Below, in pieces: positions 28,284-38,437 of a DNA stretch of 64,000 nucleotides (within the stretch, counting starts at the first letter, position 1; every line of letters begins with the position of its first letter). This DNA comes from Syntrophomonas sp. (lineage in GTDB: Bacteria; Bacillota; Syntrophomonadia; Syntrophomonadales; Syntrophomonadaceae), in the NCBI GenBank assembly GCA_016841875.1, contig JAENYG010000007.1:131452-195451 (forward strand). The letters run 5' to 3'. The position numbers and the translations under genes are program-made. The notes beneath the pieces are model-generated. The model was given only the letters and a program-made list of their open reading frames with translations, did not search any database and was not told where the DNA came from.

Positions 28284-28478
28284 GTGATTTATCTAACCCG
28301 ATTGAATGGAGAAAAAATCATATTAAACACTGATTTGATTGAGTTTATGGAAAAAACACCGGATACCGTAGTTACTCTTACAACCGGGAAAAAGTTTGTG
28401 GTACGCGAACCGGTTAATGAAATTGTGGATAACATTAATTGGCTAAAAAGAAAACAGTTTTCAACCTTAAAAGATTAG
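28284..28478 (+). CDS. flbD: Flagellar protein FlbD
   Basis: A 64-residue protein starting IYLTRLNGEKIILNTDLIEFMEKTPDTVVTL, the conserved FlbD/SwrD family. In Bacillus subtilis the family member (SwrD) increases motor torque. GTG start with AGAGGTGAAAC upstream. It sits between flgE and fliL as expected. Confidence 0.92.
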   Translation: MIYLTRLNGEKIILNTDLIEFMEKTPDTVVTLTTGKKFVVREPVNEIVDNINWLKRKQFSTLKD

Positions 28479-28499
28479 TCAGGGTAAGGGGGATTAAGA

Positions 28500-28982
28500 G
28501 TGGCAGATGAAAATACCGCAGAAGCAGGGCAAAAAAAATCGGGATTAGACTTGAAAATTATCATTATCGGCATGGTCATATTCATTGTTCTAGTGGGTGG
28601 TTCCTTTTATTTAATGAAGTCAATAATGGCTCCTCTAATGCCCGCTGAAGAAACAAGCGAGACCGAAGTAAGCACAGCTGAAATTGGAGTGCTGGTACCG
28701 ATTGGAGAATTCATGACTAATATTAACGATGTGGCGGGTACCCGTTATTTAAAAGTTGAAGTTACGGTTGAGTCATCTGATGAAAAAGCTCAGGAAAAGA
28801 TAGAGGCCTATATGCCAGTAATAAGGGACAGCATCCAGGGAATTTTATCTGCTAAGACGGTAGCCGATTTAGATGTCCGCAATCGAGATCATTTGAAATT
28901 GGAAATCAAGGATGACATCAATCAAAAAATTGGCCTTGATACTATAAACAATGTTTATTTTACCAGCTTCATCATGCAGTGA
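28500..28982 (+). CDS. fliL: Flagellar basal body-associated protein FliL
   Basis: Single-pass membrane protein that supports stator function. The 160-residue protein has a short cytoplasmic N-terminus, a membrane segment KIIIIGMVIFIVLVGGSFYL near residues 19-38 and an extracellular domain with RYLKVEVTVESSDE. GTG start. fliM follows 24 bp later. Confidence 0.92.
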   Translation: MADENTAEAGQKKSGLDLKIIIIGMVIFIVLVGGSFYLMKSIMAPLMPAEETSETEVSTAEIGVLVPIGEFMTNINDVAGTRYLKVEVTVESSDEKAQEKIEAYMPVIRDSIQGILSAKTVADLDVRNRDHLKLEIKDDINQKIGLDTINNVYFTSFIMQ

Positions 28983-29006
28983 TTATAACCAGTAGGGAGG
29001 GTTATA

Positions 29007-29999
29007 ATGAGCGAAGTTTTATCGCAAAACGAAATAGATGCTCTGTTATCAGCATTAAGCAGTGGTTCTGTCAATGCTGAAGAACTCAAGGAAGAACAGA
29101 GTAAGAAAAAAGTAAAAGTATATGATTTTAGAAGACCCAGTAAGTTTTCTAAAGATCAGCTGCACACCCTGCAGGTAATTCACGACACCTATTCGAGAGC
29201 TTTGAGCACTTTTTTATCAGCTCAGCTTCGTATGCCAGTGCAAATGGAAGTCCTGTCGGTCGAACAGCTGACCTATGAAGAATTCATGAGGTCTATTCCC
29301 AACCCTACCATCTTGAATATATGCTCCTTTTACCCGCTGGAAGGCAACATTATTATGGAGATCAATCCCAATCTGGGATTTGCTCTTTTAGATAGACTTC
29401 TAGGGGGACAGGGTCAGGCCCCCTTGAAAATCAGGAGCTTAACCGAGATCGAAGAGACCGTTATGGAGAGGATAGTACAGCGCATGTTGGGCTATCTTAC
29501 GGAACCGTGGGAAAGCATCATAGAAATTGAAGCCAACCTGGAACGAGTTGAAACCAATCCTCAGTTTACCCAACTGGTCTCGCCGGCTGAAGTAATGATG
29601 ATAATTTCCATAGAAGCCAAATTGGGAGACGTATTAGGAATGATAAATATTTGTATACCTTTCCTGGTATTAGAACCCATAATGGATAAACTCAGCGTCC
29701 ACTTTTATTATTCCTCTTCTTCACAAAAACGCAACCCGGAGAACATGAGTTTGATTCAGCATAAATTAGAAACTACCCGAATTCCGGTCAAGGCAATTTT
29801 AGGCCAGAACAGTATTACAGTTCAAGACCTATTAGAACTCTCAGTAGGAGATGTGATTCCTTTAAGAAGAAGAGTAGGGGAACAATTGGACCTGGTAATT
29901 GGAGAGCATACCAAATTTACAGGAAAGCCAGGGATAAACGAAGGCAAGTTAGCAATACAGGTATGTCGTGTGGTAGAGGAGGTAATGGATGATGAGTAA
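29007..29999 (+). CDS. fliM: Flagellar motor switch protein FliM
   Basis: C-ring switch protein that binds phospho-CheY. The 330-residue protein begins with the CheY-binding peptide LSQNEIDALLSAL. It then has the CheC-like middle domain with YDFRRPSKFSKDQLHTLQ, and a C-terminal SpoA/FliN-like domain with ILGQNSITVQDLLELSVGDV. It overlaps fliY by 11 bp. Confidence 0.96.
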   Translation: MSEVLSQNEIDALLSALSSGSVNAEELKEEQSKKKVKVYDFRRPSKFSKDQLHTLQVIHDTYSRALSTFLSAQLRMPVQMEVLSVEQLTYEEFMRSIPNPTILNICSFYPLEGNIIMEINPNLGFALLDRLLGGQGQAPLKIRSLTEIEETVMERIVQRMLGYLTEPWESIIEIEANLERVETNPQFTQLVSPAEVMMIISIEAKLGDVLGMINICIPFLVLEPIMDKLSVHFYYSSSSQKRNPENMSLIQHKLETTRIPVKAILGQNSITVQDLLELSVGDVIPLRRRVGEQLDLVIGEHTKFTGKPGINEGKLAIQVCRVVEEVMDDE

Positions 30000-31167
30000 T
30001 GGTATTTTATCCCAGGAAGAAATAGATGCCCTGCTTTCAGGAGGTGGTAATAATAGTTCTGAAACCGTCAGCGAACTAAATGCACAGATAAGCGAGTATC
30101 AAAAAGATACCCTGGGTGAAATTGGAAACATAAGCATGGGTACTGCCGCTACGACACTTTCTATGCTGATTAGAAGAAAGGTCTCTATAACCACTCCTAA
30201 TGTGACAGTGACCACACGGCAGGAAATACAAAATGAATATCCACTTCCCTATGTGATTGCAGAAGTTCAGTATACCCAGGGACTGGATGGTTCCAACCTC
30301 TTAACCGTCAAAGCTGAAGATGCCTGTATGATAGCTGATTTGATGATGGGTAAAGATCCCATAGAAAAACGGGTCGAGTTAGATGAATTGGATTTGAGTG
30401 CGGTTGGAGAAGCCATGAATCAAATGATGGGCTCTGCTACTACCAGTTTATCATCTATGTTCAATCAAAGAATCGATATTGCACCCCCCATAATGAACGT
30501 GATTGATCTGGGCAAGGAAAATCTTGCTCTGCCCACAGATTATACCCAACTGGTCCAGATCAAATTCAAAATGGAAATTGAAGATATGTTAAACAGTGAA
30601 ATAATGCAGATTATCCCAATGGAAGCGATCACTACCATGATCAAGGTTTTAGAGAGAAATGTTGAAGATATAACCACCAGTGATGTGGTTCCTGAAGCTA
30701 TAAGTGAAGTCTCAGCTGATAATAATCAACCCATACCTTACAGAGAAGAAGAACCATTATCTATGCCAACAGCTTCGGAACCAGTAATAACCTGGAGCGA
30801 TACGCCCAGGATGAATAGCAGTTCTCCTATAGTAGGAGCAGGTGATTCTCATACTATTCAACCGGCCCAATTCAGTATGCTGCAGGAAAACAGTATGGGG
30901 GAAGCACCTCAAAACATCAGTCTGATTATGGATGTCCCACTGGATGTTTCAGTGGAACTGGGCAAGACCAGGAAGACCATAAAAGAAATACTAGAACTTC
31001 AGCAGGGCTCAATAATCCAACTGGATAAAATGGCAGGTGAACCAGTAGATTTATTGGTTAATGGTAAATTAATTGCCAAGGGGGAGGTCGTAGTTATTGA
31101 TGAAAATTATGGCATAAGAATAACCACCATAATAAGTCCTATGGATCGTGTAAACAAATTACAATAA
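29989..31167 (+). CDS. fliY: Flagellar motor switch phosphatase FliY
   Basis: Gram-positive FliN homologue with CheY-P phosphatase activity. The 392-residue protein has an N-terminal EIDALLSGGG peptide, a CheC-type phosphatase region with DTLGEIGNISMGTAATTLS and a second helix VGEAMNQMMGSATTSLSS (the E-x-x-N pairs of the family), a variable linker (about 230-305), and a C-terminal FliN domain PLDVSVELGKTRKTIKEIL. ATG 29992 is an equally possible start. Confidence 0.95.
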   Translation: MMSNGILSQEEIDALLSGGGNNSSETVSELNAQISEYQKDTLGEIGNISMGTAATTLSMLIRRKVSITTPNVTVTTRQEIQNEYPLPYVIAEVQYTQGLDGSNLLTVKAEDACMIADLMMGKDPIEKRVELDELDLSAVGEAMNQMMGSATTSLSSMFNQRIDIAPPIMNVIDLGKENLALPTDYTQLVQIKFKMEIEDMLNSEIMQIIPMEAITTMIKVLERNVEDITTSDVVPEAISEVSADNNQPIPYREEEPLSMPTASEPVITWSDTPRMNSSSPIVGAGDSHTIQPAQFSMLQENSMGEAPQNISLIMDVPLDVSVELGKTRKTIKEILELQQGSIIQLDKMAGEPVDLLVNGKLIAKGEVVVIDENYGIRITTIISPMDRVNKLQ

Positions 31168-31185
31168 AGAATTAGGAGGTTAGTG

Positions 31186-31548
31186 ATGGGTAAGAAAATT
31201 CTTGTGGTTGATGATGCTGCATTTATGAGAATGATGATCAAGGACATTTTAAGCAAAAATGGTTATGAAGTCGTTGGCGAGGCAGAAAACGGAGCAGTAG
31301 CTTTGGAAAAATTTAAGGATTTACAGCCGGATTTAGTGACTATGGATATTACCATGCCTGAAATGGATGGCATAACCGCAGTGAAAGAGATAAAAGGTAT
31401 GGATGGTGCTGCTCGAATAATTATGTGCAGTGCTATGGGACAACAGGCGATGGTAATCGATGCCATACAAGCAGGAGCCAAAGATTTTATTGTCAAGCCA
31501 TTTCAACCCGAAAGAGTTATTGAAGCAGTTAGCAAGGCACTTGAATAG
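31186..31548 (+). CDS. cheY: Chemotaxis response regulator CheY
   Basis: Single-domain receiver of 120 residues. Acidic residues D9 and D10 (ILVVDDAAFMR), the phospho-acceptor D54 (LVTMDITMPEMDG), Thr/Ser in IIMCSAMG and the Lys in FIVKPF are all present. It links CheA to the switch proteins FliM and FliY just upstream. The start at ATG 31186 lies behind TAGGAGG. Confidence 0.96.
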   Translation: MGKKILVVDDAAFMRMMIKDILSKNGYEVVGEAENGAVALEKFKDLQPDLVTMDITMPEMDGITAVKEIKGMDGAARIIMCSAMGQQAMVIDAIQAGAKDFIVKPFQPERVIEAVSKALE

Positions 31549-31575
31549 AGAACACACAATTAGGTGGGGAAAAGA

Positions 31576-32214
31576 TTGAATTTATATAAACGAAAAACCT
31601 TATTCCTAATAATACTCACCACGATATTGGTGGTTGGCATTCTAAACATTTATGCTGCAGATGTGCTGGCCATAGATGATATTCAAGAGCTGCAGAATGA
31701 GTTGGGCCAGGATACTCCGGCTGCCAACCAGACCAATAACGTAGCTGTGGAATTTATTAAACTATTGTTTATCTTAGTCTTAATCATTGGAGCAGCCTGG
31801 TCGGTAGTAAAATTATTTGGCCAAAAAGCTAGTGCCAGGTTACAGGGAACCTGGCTGCATGTGGTAGATGAAGTGATACTGGGTCAGAGCAGGGGTATTA
31901 TTCTTTGTGAAGTTGGTCAAAAGATCTATGCAGTTGGGGTAACGGATCACAATATCTCTTTATTATTTGAAATCAACAACCCCAAATTAATGGAGGAAAT
32001 AGCATCTGGTGATTATACGGATCACAATAAACAGGATAATCTCAAAATCTTTAAAAATGGAGTAAGCAAGTTATTTACAGGCAGTGATAGTCTATCCAAC
32101 AAAAAGGATTTTCATTACCTGATGGAAGAGCAGAACAAGAGGCTGCAGGAGATGTTTAAATACAATATGAGTGATGCAGAGGAAAAAAGCAGAAGAAGTG
32201 ATAATAATGTTTGA
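31576..32214 (+). CDS. fliO: Flagellar biosynthesis protein FliO (FliZ-type)
   Basis: Accessory membrane protein for assembly of the FliP export gate. About 212 residues: a signal-like segment LFLIILTTILVVGILNIYA, a second membrane segment FIKLLFILVLIIGAAWSVVKLF, then a FliO-type cytoplasmic domain with HVVDEVILGQSRGIILCEVG. TTG 31576 behind AGGTGGGG is the best start; GTG 31564 is an alternative. It overlaps fliP. Confidence 0.88.
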   Translation: MNLYKRKTLFLIILTTILVVGILNIYAADVLAIDDIQELQNELGQDTPAANQTNNVAVEFIKLLFILVLIIGAAWSVVKLFGQKASARLQGTWLHVVDEVILGQSRGIILCEVGQKIYAVGVTDHNISLLFEINNPKLMEEIASGDYTDHNKQDNLKIFKNGVSKLFTGSDSLSNKKDFHYLMEEQNKRLQEMFKYNMSDAEEKSRRSDNNV

Positions 32215-32989
32215 AAAATTTTTTAAAAAGAGCAGTAAAGCCACTCTTTTTATAGTACTAGTCATACTATTTATTACTATCTTACCCACCTGTGTTTGTG
32301 CGGAGACGATTCAAATCCCGGACATAAACTTTCAAATGCAGGGGACTACTGATGATCCGCAGGGATTGTCAACTGCATTGCAGATGGTTGTATTGCTGAC
32401 CGTGTTATCTCTTGCTCCCGCGATTCTAATCATGCTCACCTCATTTACCAGGATAGTAGTAGTGTTGTCCTTTGTAAGAAGTTCTCTGGCAACTCAGCAG
32501 ATGCCGCCCAATCAAGTGCTCATTGGATTAGCCTTGTTTCTAAGCTTTTTTGTCATGGCCCCAACCTTACAGGAAGTGAATTCTCAGGCTATTCAGCCCT
32601 ACCTGAGTGGGGAAATAAATCAGGAAATAGCTATGGATAAAGGAATGGCTCCCTTGAGAGAGTTCATGTTTAAACAGACCCGGGAAAAAGACCTGGCGCT
32701 GTTTGTAAGAATGGCCGATATGGACCGACCTAATAATTTTGCCGACATACCCAATTATGTACTTATTCCTTCATTTATTATTAGTGAGTTGAAAACTGCT
32801 TTTCAGATTGGATTTGTTATTTTTGTTCCATTCCTGGTCATAGATATGGTAGTTGCCAGTGCACTGATGTCGATGGGTATGATGATGCTTCCTCCTATGA
32901 TGATATCATTGCCTTTCAAAATACTGCTATTTGTATTGGTGGACGGCTGGGGACTAGTTATTCAATCACTTATTATGAGCTTTAGATAG
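32207..32989 (+). CDS. fliP: Flagellar type III export gate protein FliP
   Basis: Core of the export gate pore. About 260 residues with a cleavable signal peptide (ATLFIVLVILFITILPTCVCA) and four membrane segments. Family signatures are LAPAILIMLTSFTRIVVVLSF and FQIGFVIFVPFLVIDMVVAS. ATG 32207 puts the signal peptide at the N-terminus. Order fliO-fliP-fliQ-fliR-flhB-flhA is standard. Confidence 0.95.
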   Translation: MFEKFFKKSSKATLFIVLVILFITILPTCVCAETIQIPDINFQMQGTTDDPQGLSTALQMVVLLTVLSLAPAILIMLTSFTRIVVVLSFVRSSLATQQMPPNQVLIGLALFLSFFVMAPTLQEVNSQAIQPYLSGEINQEIAMDKGMAPLREFMFKQTREKDLALFVRMADMDRPNNFADIPNYVLIPSFIISELKTAFQIGFVIFVPFLVIDMVVASALMSMGMMMLPPMMISLPFKILLFVLVDGWGLVIQSLIMSFR

Positions 32990-33001
32990 GAGAGGATTTT
33001 A

Positions 33002-33274
33002 ATGTACCAGGACATAGTACTCGGAATTGCACACGAGGCGGTAGTAACTGTTCTTCTGGTATCAGCACCCATATTGGGTGTAGCTTTAATCACCGGCCTG
33101 GCAATCAGTATTTTGCAGGCCACCACCCAAATACAAGAAATGACACTGGTTTTCGTTCCGAAAATTGTAGCTGTTTTACTGGTAGTAATAATTTTTGGTC
33201 CGTGGATGTTAAACATACTGACCACTTTTATGATAAGTCTGTACAGTGCGATACCCCAGATGGTAACAATTTGA
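33002..33274 (+). CDS. fliQ: Flagellar export gate protein FliQ
   Basis: A 90-residue protein with two membrane helices. The signature LITGLAISILQATTQIQEMTL lies between them. FliQ packs around the FliP-FliR pore in the family. AGGAGAGG precedes the start. Confidence 0.95.
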   Translation: MYQDIVLGIAHEAVVTVLLVSAPILGVALITGLAISILQATTQIQEMTLVFVPKIVAVLLVVIIFGPWMLNILTTFMISLYSAIPQMVTI

Positions 33275-33295
33275 AGTGGAATGGGAGAGAGCTAA

Positions 33296-34063
33296 ATGGG
33301 CGCTTTTGCTTTAGATAGTTTTTTATTAATACTGGGCAGGTTATCAGGTTTATTTATCAGTGCCCCTATATTTAGCAGCAAGCAGATTCCGGTAACCATC
33401 AAAGCTTTGATCCTGGCTGTACTGGCTGCTACCCTGGCCTGCTTTGTTCCTGTTCAATACGGAATCGAAGTGCAGAACGTGGGACAGTTTACCGCAGCTA
33501 TGGTGGCAGAAATATTTGTCGGATACATAATAGGTTTCACCGTCTATTTAGTATTGGCCGCTATACAACTAGCCGGTCAGGTTATGGACATGCAAATGGG
33601 TTTTGCCATAGTCAATGTCGTAGATCCGCAGTCGGGAGCTCAGATACCATTAATGGGCAATTTGACTCAGATTCTGGCTCTCCTAATGTATCTGGCTGTT
33701 GATGGGCATCACTATCTGCTGCAGGCCATAGTACACAGTTATAAAATAATCCCGGTGTTAGGGCTGAATCTTAGTGGTGAATTCTATCAGATCATAGTGC
33801 AGATCAGCGTTTATATGTTTGTTATAGCGGTTAAGATAGCAGCACCTATTTTAGTAGTAACCATGACCACGGATATTGCTATGGGTTTCATGGCCCGAAC
33901 CGTACCACAGATGAACGTTTTTATTGTGGGTTTACCACTGAAAATAATAGTTGGTTTAATTGCCTTATGCCTATTTCTTCCGGTGTATTTATGGATATTC
34001 AATATATTATTTGACAGATTCTTTGCCTATCTGGATCAGATAATTATGGCCTTAGGGGTATGA
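33296..34063 (+). CDS. fliR: Flagellar export gate protein FliR
   Basis: A 255-residue multi-pass membrane protein completing the FliPQR pore. Motifs include LGRLSGLFISAPIFSSKQIP at the N-terminus and AGQVMDMQMGFAIVNVVDPQ in the middle. It overlaps flhB by 4 bp (ATGA). Confidence 0.95.
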   Translation: MGAFALDSFLLILGRLSGLFISAPIFSSKQIPVTIKALILAVLAATLACFVPVQYGIEVQNVGQFTAAMVAEIFVGYIIGFTVYLVLAAIQLAGQVMDMQMGFAIVNVVDPQSGAQIPLMGNLTQILALLMYLAVDGHHYLLQAIVHSYKIIPVLGLNLSGEFYQIIVQISVYMFVIAVKIAAPILVVTMTTDIAMGFMARTVPQMNVFIVGLPLKIIVGLIALCLFLPVYLWIFNILFDRFFAYLDQIIMALGV

Positions 34064-35181
34064 GAATGATAGATGAATATATAGTTTATTTCCCCTTTGA
34101 TCTGCAGCTTTTTGCTGATGAAGGTAATACCGGAGAAAAAACTGAGAGAGCAACGCCCAGAAGGGTAGAAGAAGCCAGGAAAAAGGGACAGGTTTATAAA
34201 AGCAGCGACCTGAACTCAGCAGTCATACTTCTGGCAGGATCTGTGACAATATTTATAACCTTACCGTACATGATTGATACCTTGAAGTCCTTTACCGAGT
34301 TATGTTTACTTGACAGGAGTTTGTATGAGTTTAGCAGTGAATATTTACACGCCCTGGTTATTGAAGTAATAATCACAATGGGCAAATGTCTGGTGCCGGT
34401 ATTAGGCATAACATCGCTCACAGCGCTGCTGGTTACCTACCTGCAAGTAGGATTTGTTTTCAGCGGAGATGCCCTCGCGCCGAAACTAGAGCGGCTGAAC
34501 ATGGTTGAGGGTGCCAAAAAAATATTTTCCAAAAGAGCGCTGGTGGAGTTGGTCAAGTCATTATTTAAAGTAACCATAACCGGATATATCGTTTATTCCG
34601 TGGTAAATAAGTATTATTTAATGTTTGCGCGACTGGTTGATATGGAACTGGCACCAAGTATCGTACTGTTAAGCCAGGTAGTCTACGAGATGGCGTTAAA
34701 AGTAGGAGTTGCCTTTGTAATCATGGGGGTCCTGGATTACTTATATCAAAAATATGAATACGATAAATCTTTAAAAATGAGTAAGTATGATATTAAACAG
34801 GAATACAAGCAAACCGAGGGGGATCCGCTGCTAAAGTCCAGGCAGCGTCAAATACAGAGGGAAATAGCTATGAAGCGGATGATGACCGAAGTACCTCGAG
34901 CCGATGTGGTGATCACCAATCCCACTCATTTTGCAGTGGCATTGAAATATGAAGCGGAAATAATGGCTGCACCTGTCGTAGTGGCCAAGGGACAGGATTT
35001 TGTGGCTTTGAAAATAAAAGAGCTGGCTCATGAAAACAACGTAATAGTGGTGGAAAATCCACCATTGGCAAGAACCCTGTATGCTGCAGCGAAAATTGGA
35101 GATGTAATTCCGGAAGAACTATTTCAGGCAGTAGCAGAGGTACTGGCATTTGTATACAAGCAAAAGAGGATGGTATTGTAA
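34060..35181 (+). CDS. flhB: Flagellar export switch protein FlhB
   Basis: Determines substrate specificity of export. The 373-residue protein starts with the basic motif EKTERATPRRVEEARKKGQV, has four membrane segments, and a cytoplasmic domain with the self-cleavage site NPTH (VVITNPTHFAVALKYE) acted on after FliK signals hook completion. The N-terminal FDLQLFADEG is common in Firmicute FlhB. Confidence 0.96.
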   Translation: MRMIDEYIVYFPFDLQLFADEGNTGEKTERATPRRVEEARKKGQVYKSSDLNSAVILLAGSVTIFITLPYMIDTLKSFTELCLLDRSLYEFSSEYLHALVIEVIITMGKCLVPVLGITSLTALLVTYLQVGFVFSGDALAPKLERLNMVEGAKKIFSKRALVELVKSLFKVTITGYIVYSVVNKYYLMFARLVDMELAPSIVLLSQVVYEMALKVGVAFVIMGVLDYLYQKYEYDKSLKMSKYDIKQEYKQTEGDPLLKSRQRQIQREIAMKRMMTEVPRADVVITNPTHFAVALKYEAEIMAAPVVVAKGQDFVALKIKELAHENNVIVVENPPLARTLYAAAKIGDVIPEELFQAVAEVLAFVYKQKRMVL

Positions 35182-35198
35182 GCGGGAGGCCATGAATC

Positions 35199-37262
35199 AT
35201 GGAACTAAGGGAGAGTTTGTTCAATAAAATTCTTAACTACAGCGATCTAATAATAGCATTCGTGGTAATCACCATCGTAATGATGATGATAATACCTATG
35301 AAACCTATAATGTTAGACGTTTTACTGACGTTTAATATCAGCTTTGCCCTGATCATCATCATGGTAGCAATGTTTAATACTGACCCCCTGGAATTTTCAG
35401 TATTTCCTTCCCTGCTGCTTATAATGACTTTGTTCAGGCTGTCCTTAAATATTTCTTCCACCCGCCTTATCCTTCTGAATGCTCAAGCTGGAGAAATAAT
35501 AGCTTCCTTTGGTTCGTTAGTGGTAGGCGGCAATACCGTGGTAGGTATGGTAATTTTCCTGATCATTGTAGTAATTCAATTTGTGGTGATTACCAAAGGT
35601 GCAGAACGAGTTTCAGAAGTAGCGGCCCGCTTTACCCTGGATGCCATGCCAGGCAAACAGATGGCCATCGATGCAGATCTCAATGCCGGACTCATTGATG
35701 AACAAAAAGCCCGGGATAGAAGACAAAAAATCCAGAGAGAAGCCGACTTCTATGGGGCCATGGATGGAGCCAGCAAATTTGTAAAAGGGGATGCCGTGGC
35801 CGGTATTATAATAACGATTATTAACATTGTAGGGGGACTTATAATTGGCATGGCTCAAAAAGGAATGCCAGCCGGTGAAGCGGTACAAATATATACCCTG
35901 TTAACAGTAGGAGATGGTCTGGTCAGTCAAATTCCAGCCTTACTGATATCAACCGCAACCGGCATTGTAGTAACCAGAAGTGCTTCGAGTTTCAGTCTGG
36001 GTAAAGAACTGGGCCTGCAGTTATTCAATTATCCCAAAGCATTGGGAGTAGCGGCAGTAATTCTACTGGTCCTGGGTACCCTGGGGTTGCCCAAAATCCC
36101 CATGTATTCATTAGCAGTAGTATTTGGATTATTGTTTTTTGCCTTTCGTTCTTCGATACCGGAAACAGCCGATGAAAGTGACCAGGATAATTTACAGGAA
36201 ATCGAGGAGATAAAGAAACCAGAAAACATAGTTGAGCTGCTGCAAGTAGAAAAAATGGAATTAGAGCTGGGTTATGCCTTGATTCCACTGGTAGATTCCG
36301 AACAAGGCGGAGACCTGCTGGATAGAATTGTGATGATAAGGCGGCAGTGTGCGATGGAACTCGGGTTTATCGTACCACCGGTCAGGATCAGGGATAATAT
36401 GCAGCTTAAGCCTAATTCGTATACGGTGAAGATCAAAGGCATACCGATTGCCTCAGGTGAAATGATAATTGATAATTATCTGGCCATTGGGCCTGATATA
36501 GAAAATGACACTCAGCTTAAGGGAATGGATACTGTTGAACCAGCCTTCAAACTCCCGGCCCGATGGATATCTTCTAAAGACCGGGAAATTGCGGAGACCA
36601 AAGGATACACGGTGGTAGATCCGCCATCGGTACTGGCTACCCATATGACATCGATAATAAAAAGCCATGCTTATGAACTCCTGGGAAGACAGGAAATTCA
36701 ACATACTATAGATTTTATGAAACAACAAAATTCCGCAGTGATAGAAGAGTTGGTACCTGACTTAATGAATCTGGGAGATATACAGAGAGTACTGTCCAAC
36801 CTGTTAAAGGAACAGATTTCCATAAGGGATATGCTGACCATTTTTGAGACCCTGGCTGACCATGCCAAAGTAACCAGAGATACCGATTTACTCAGCGAAT
36901 ATGTGCGGCAGGCATTAAAGAGGCAGATCAGCAGGCAGTATGCCAATGATGATGAAAAATTAACCGTACTGACCATGGATCCAGGATTAGAAGAAAATCT
37001 GCGGGAATCAGTTCAGCAAAGTGAATATGGATCTTATTTAGCCCTGGATCCAGAGATAGCTCAAAAAATTGTGGATAAACTTTCGCGTTTCCACGAGCAA
37101 ATTACAACCAAAGGGCAGACCCCGATTATCATTTGTGCACCAGTATTGCGCTTGTATTTCAAAAGATTTATTGACCGGTTCATTTCCAATTATACTGTAC
37201 TGTCCTATAACGAAGTTGATGACAGCACTAATGTTGAAGTGATAGGGATGGTGTCGTTATGA
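35199..37262 (+). CDS. flhA: Flagellar export gate protein FlhA
   Basis: Largest export gate component, 687 residues. The N-terminal ~320 residues hold about eight membrane segments with the FHIPEP-type region (SLLLIMTLFRLSLNISSTRL and RFTLDAMPGKQMAIDADLNA). The rest is the cytoplasmic docking domain. It overlaps flhF by 4 bp. Confidence 0.97.
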   Translation: MELRESLFNKILNYSDLIIAFVVITIVMMMIIPMKPIMLDVLLTFNISFALIIIMVAMFNTDPLEFSVFPSLLLIMTLFRLSLNISSTRLILLNAQAGEIIASFGSLVVGGNTVVGMVIFLIIVVIQFVVITKGAERVSEVAARFTLDAMPGKQMAIDADLNAGLIDEQKARDRRQKIQREADFYGAMDGASKFVKGDAVAGIIITIINIVGGLIIGMAQKGMPAGEAVQIYTLLTVGDGLVSQIPALLISTATGIVVTRSASSFSLGKELGLQLFNYPKALGVAAVILLVLGTLGLPKIPMYSLAVVFGLLFFAFRSSIPETADESDQDNLQEIEEIKKPENIVELLQVEKMELELGYALIPLVDSEQGGDLLDRIVMIRRQCAMELGFIVPPVRIRDNMQLKPNSYTVKIKGIPIASGEMIIDNYLAIGPDIENDTQLKGMDTVEPAFKLPARWISSKDREIAETKGYTVVDPPSVLATHMTSIIKSHAYELLGRQEIQHTIDFMKQQNSAVIEELVPDLMNLGDIQRVLSNLLKEQISIRDMLTIFETLADHAKVTRDTDLLSEYVRQALKRQISRQYANDDEKLTVLTMDPGLEENLRESVQQSEYGSYLALDPEIAQKIVDKLSRFHEQITTKGQTPIIICAPVLRLYFKRFIDRFISNYTVLSYNEVDDSTNVEVIGMVSL

Positions 37263-38437
37263 AAATAAAAAAATATGTAGCCAAAGATTTCAAGTCTGCT
37301 ATAAAACAAGCCCAGGATGAAATGGGGAGCGATGCCATTATACTGCATACCCGGCAGTTGAAAAAAAACAGGTTTCTCGGGTTTCTTTCACCATACCATG
37401 TGGAGATTACGGTAGCAGTAGACCAAAATTTGAAAGTTAATACCGATCTGAAGCGAGAAAAAAACACTACTTACTGGAACCCGGAACCCAAAGAGACTAT
37501 TGCTCCCCAAAAGCCAGAGATGGAAGATATGGACCATTCAGCATCAGAAGATCAATTACTGCTGGAGCTGCAGCAGATGAAAGATATGATGAGCGATATC
37601 AAACTGAAAATGCATGAAGTAGGTGCCATAAAGGGAATATCTGACACAGCTCAGCATTTCTATCAGATACTAGTTAGCAATAATGTTAATCAAGACATTG
37701 CCTTGAGTATAGTAAGCAGTATTGAATCTAACCTGCCAGCGCAAAAGATGGACGATGAAACCTGGGTGAGAGATGTTTGTATAAATGTTTTGCAGGAGTA
37801 TATCAGTGATATATCTCCTATAGCCAGTACTCCTGGTAAAAAAGGTCATATAGTATTTATGGTTGGCCCTACCGGCGTGGGCAAGACTACCACTATTGCC
37901 AAACTAGCAGCCAATATGACTTTTTTAGAAAGAAAAACTGTAGCGCTGATAACCCTTGATACATACCGGGTTTCTGCAGCAGAGCAGTTGAGAACCTTTG
38001 CCGAGATAATAGGAATTCCCATCAGCGTAGTATTCAATAGTACCGATTTTAAAGATGCTGTCCATGCTTATCAAGACAGTGACATTATCTTTGTTGATAC
38101 TGCAGGCAGGAGTCCCAGGAATCTGCAGCAGATGGAGGAATTGAGAAGTTATCTGAACATAGGCCGTCCTGATGAAACCATTCTAGTATTAAGTGTTACC
38201 ACCCATAGTCAGGATTTGATAAATATATACCGCCAATTTGCGCCTATGAAAATAGATAAAGTGATCTTTACCAAGCTGGATGAAACATACAGTTATGGTC
38301 AGATATTAAATACCATATATGAAATAAACAAACCAGTAGCCTATTTAACTACTGGACAAAACGTACCGGATGATATTGAGGTGCCAGATCCACTGCATTT
38401 GGCCAGCCTGCTGTTACGAAAGGATGGCCTGGCATGA
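37259..38437 (+). CDS. flhF: Flagellar SRP-like GTPase FlhF
   Basis: Sets flagellar position and number together with FlhG. The 392-residue protein has a basic N-terminal B domain with VAKDFKSAIKQAQDEMGSDA, then the SRP-type NG domain with Walker A MVGPTGVGKTTTIAKLAAN, DTYRVSAAEQLRTFAEI, DTAGRSPRN and TKLDET. It overlaps flhG by 4 bp, implying coupled expression of the pair. Confidence 0.96.
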   Translation: MKIKKYVAKDFKSAIKQAQDEMGSDAIILHTRQLKKNRFLGFLSPYHVEITVAVDQNLKVNTDLKREKNTTYWNPEPKETIAPQKPEMEDMDHSASEDQLLLELQQMKDMMSDIKLKMHEVGAIKGISDTAQHFYQILVSNNVNQDIALSIVSSIESNLPAQKMDDETWVRDVCINVLQEYISDISPIASTPGKKGHIVFMVGPTGVGKTTTIAKLAANMTFLERKTVALITLDTYRVSAAEQLRTFAEIIGIPISVVFNSTDFKDAVHAYQDSDIIFVDTAGRSPRNLQQMEELRSYLNIGRPDETILVLSVTTHSQDLINIYRQFAPMKIDKVIFTKLDETYSYGQILNTIYEINKPVAYLTTGQNVPDDIEVPDPLHLASLLLRKDGLA